Part shown: one piece after another, positions 63,888-64,000 of the stretch
Position numbering within the stretch: position 1 is the first letter of the stretch
How the letters are laid out: every line of letters begins with the position of its first letter
Source of the DNA: JAHBWV01 sp964588385
GTDB taxonomy: Bacteria; Planctomycetota; Phycisphaerae; Phycisphaerales; UBA1924
Reading direction: 5' to 3'
DNA: 64,000 nt
NCBI GenBank assembly: GCA_964588385.1
Contig: CAZPPG010000009.1
Location: 21,856-85,855, forward strand
Program-made: the position numbers and the translations under genes
The notes under the pieces: model-generated
What the model saw: the letters and a program-made list of their open reading frames with translations, nothing else
The model's database searches: none
Told to the model about the DNA's origin: nothing

Positions 63888-63955
63888 CTTCATTCAGAAG
63901 CGGCTGCGGCTCCGTGTGAGGGCGGCATCCTTTGAGTCTTCAAGGAGTCAATCGC

Positions 63956-64000
63956 ATGAAGGCCTTTCCTGCCTGTGTTTTGGCCGCGGCTGGCTCTTCG
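63956..64000 (+). CDS. start of an exported protein (truncated by window end)
   Basis: Fifteen codons from the ATG at 63956, with AAGGAG eight bases upstream: MKAFPACVLAAAGSS, a typical signal-peptide start. Nothing more can be said of the product. Confidence 0.6.
   Translation, partial: MKAFPACVLAAAGSS

Larger units (their letters stand above)
63204..63955. other. 752-bp intergenic region upstream of the last gene
   Basis: No convincing gene on either strand; the short open frames are GC-biased noise. Contents: a strong hairpin at 63536-63568 (12-bp stem, one G-T pair, 9-nt loop) and a promoter before the last gene at 63860-63887. The part between is unexplained. Confidence 0.5.

Overview
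The window is high-GC bacterial DNA that most likely comes from a planctomycete of the Phycisphaerae/Phycisphaerales type. The evidence is several exported proteins ending in PEP-CTERM-like or VPAPGA...RRRR tails, a choice-of-anchor A protein, a secreted repeat protein with a planctomycete-style dockerin end (DILDFLDF motifs), a protein opening with a LEPR-XLL-like export signal, and a fused glucosamine-6-phosphate deaminase/PIG-L protein. LptB and Tat-type signals fit a diderm cell. No rRNA, CRISPR array, IS element, integrase or replication origin was seen.

Layout. 0-5 kb: truncated spoVR, a tandem pair of unknown paralogues, a PEP-CTERM protein and rtcB. 5-16 kb: FMN reductase, gatB, an unknown AT-richer gene, a GT9 glycosyltransferase with gpsA, a P1B-type metal ATPase and glnS. 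16-26 kb: GNAT acetyltransferase, zinc alcohol dehydrogenase, GH5 hydrolase, a large secreted repeat protein, an M16 protease and a choice-of-anchor A protein. 26-33 kb: a beta-ureidopropionase-like amidohydrolase, an MFS exporter, methylmalonate-semialdehyde dehydrogenase, and an ECF sigma/Ser-Thr kinase pair joined by an ATGA overlap. 33-45 kb: ABC-F ATPase, a tiny basic protein, an RRM protein, a radical SAM protein, a haemolysin-repeat protein, an exported beta-carbonic anhydrase, a hybrid histidine kinase, upp, tRNA-Gln(CTG), a STAS protein and unknowns. 45.4-49.9 kb: an AT-richer accessory block with a frameshifted LamG-like gene, a PEP-CTERM-like protein and two unknown paralogues. 50-64 kb: S1 protein, NagB-like/PIG-L fusion, LEPR-XLL protein, Tat-exported sugar isomerase-like protein, NeuD-type acyltransferase, PEGA lipoprotein, lptB, a MacAB-like tripartite export operon, and the start of another exported protein.

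The genes mix housekeeping functions (glnS, gatB, rpsA, upp, gpsA, lptB) with cell-surface and export functions. Likely operons are gpsA-GT9, adh-GNAT, sigma-kinase, the 146-aa protein-upp, lptB-PEGA lipoprotein, and adaptor-ATPase-permease.

The most unusual feature is a structured repeat of about 135 bp present twice (6041-6175 and 9514-9647). Its base changes keep the hairpins paired, and the second copy lies in frame inside the glycosyltransferase gene, much as Rickettsia palindromic elements do. Other repeat families occupy intergenic DNA. One of them encodes the signal peptide of the PEGA lipoprotein, where a 7-bp tandem repeat also sits just after the start codon.
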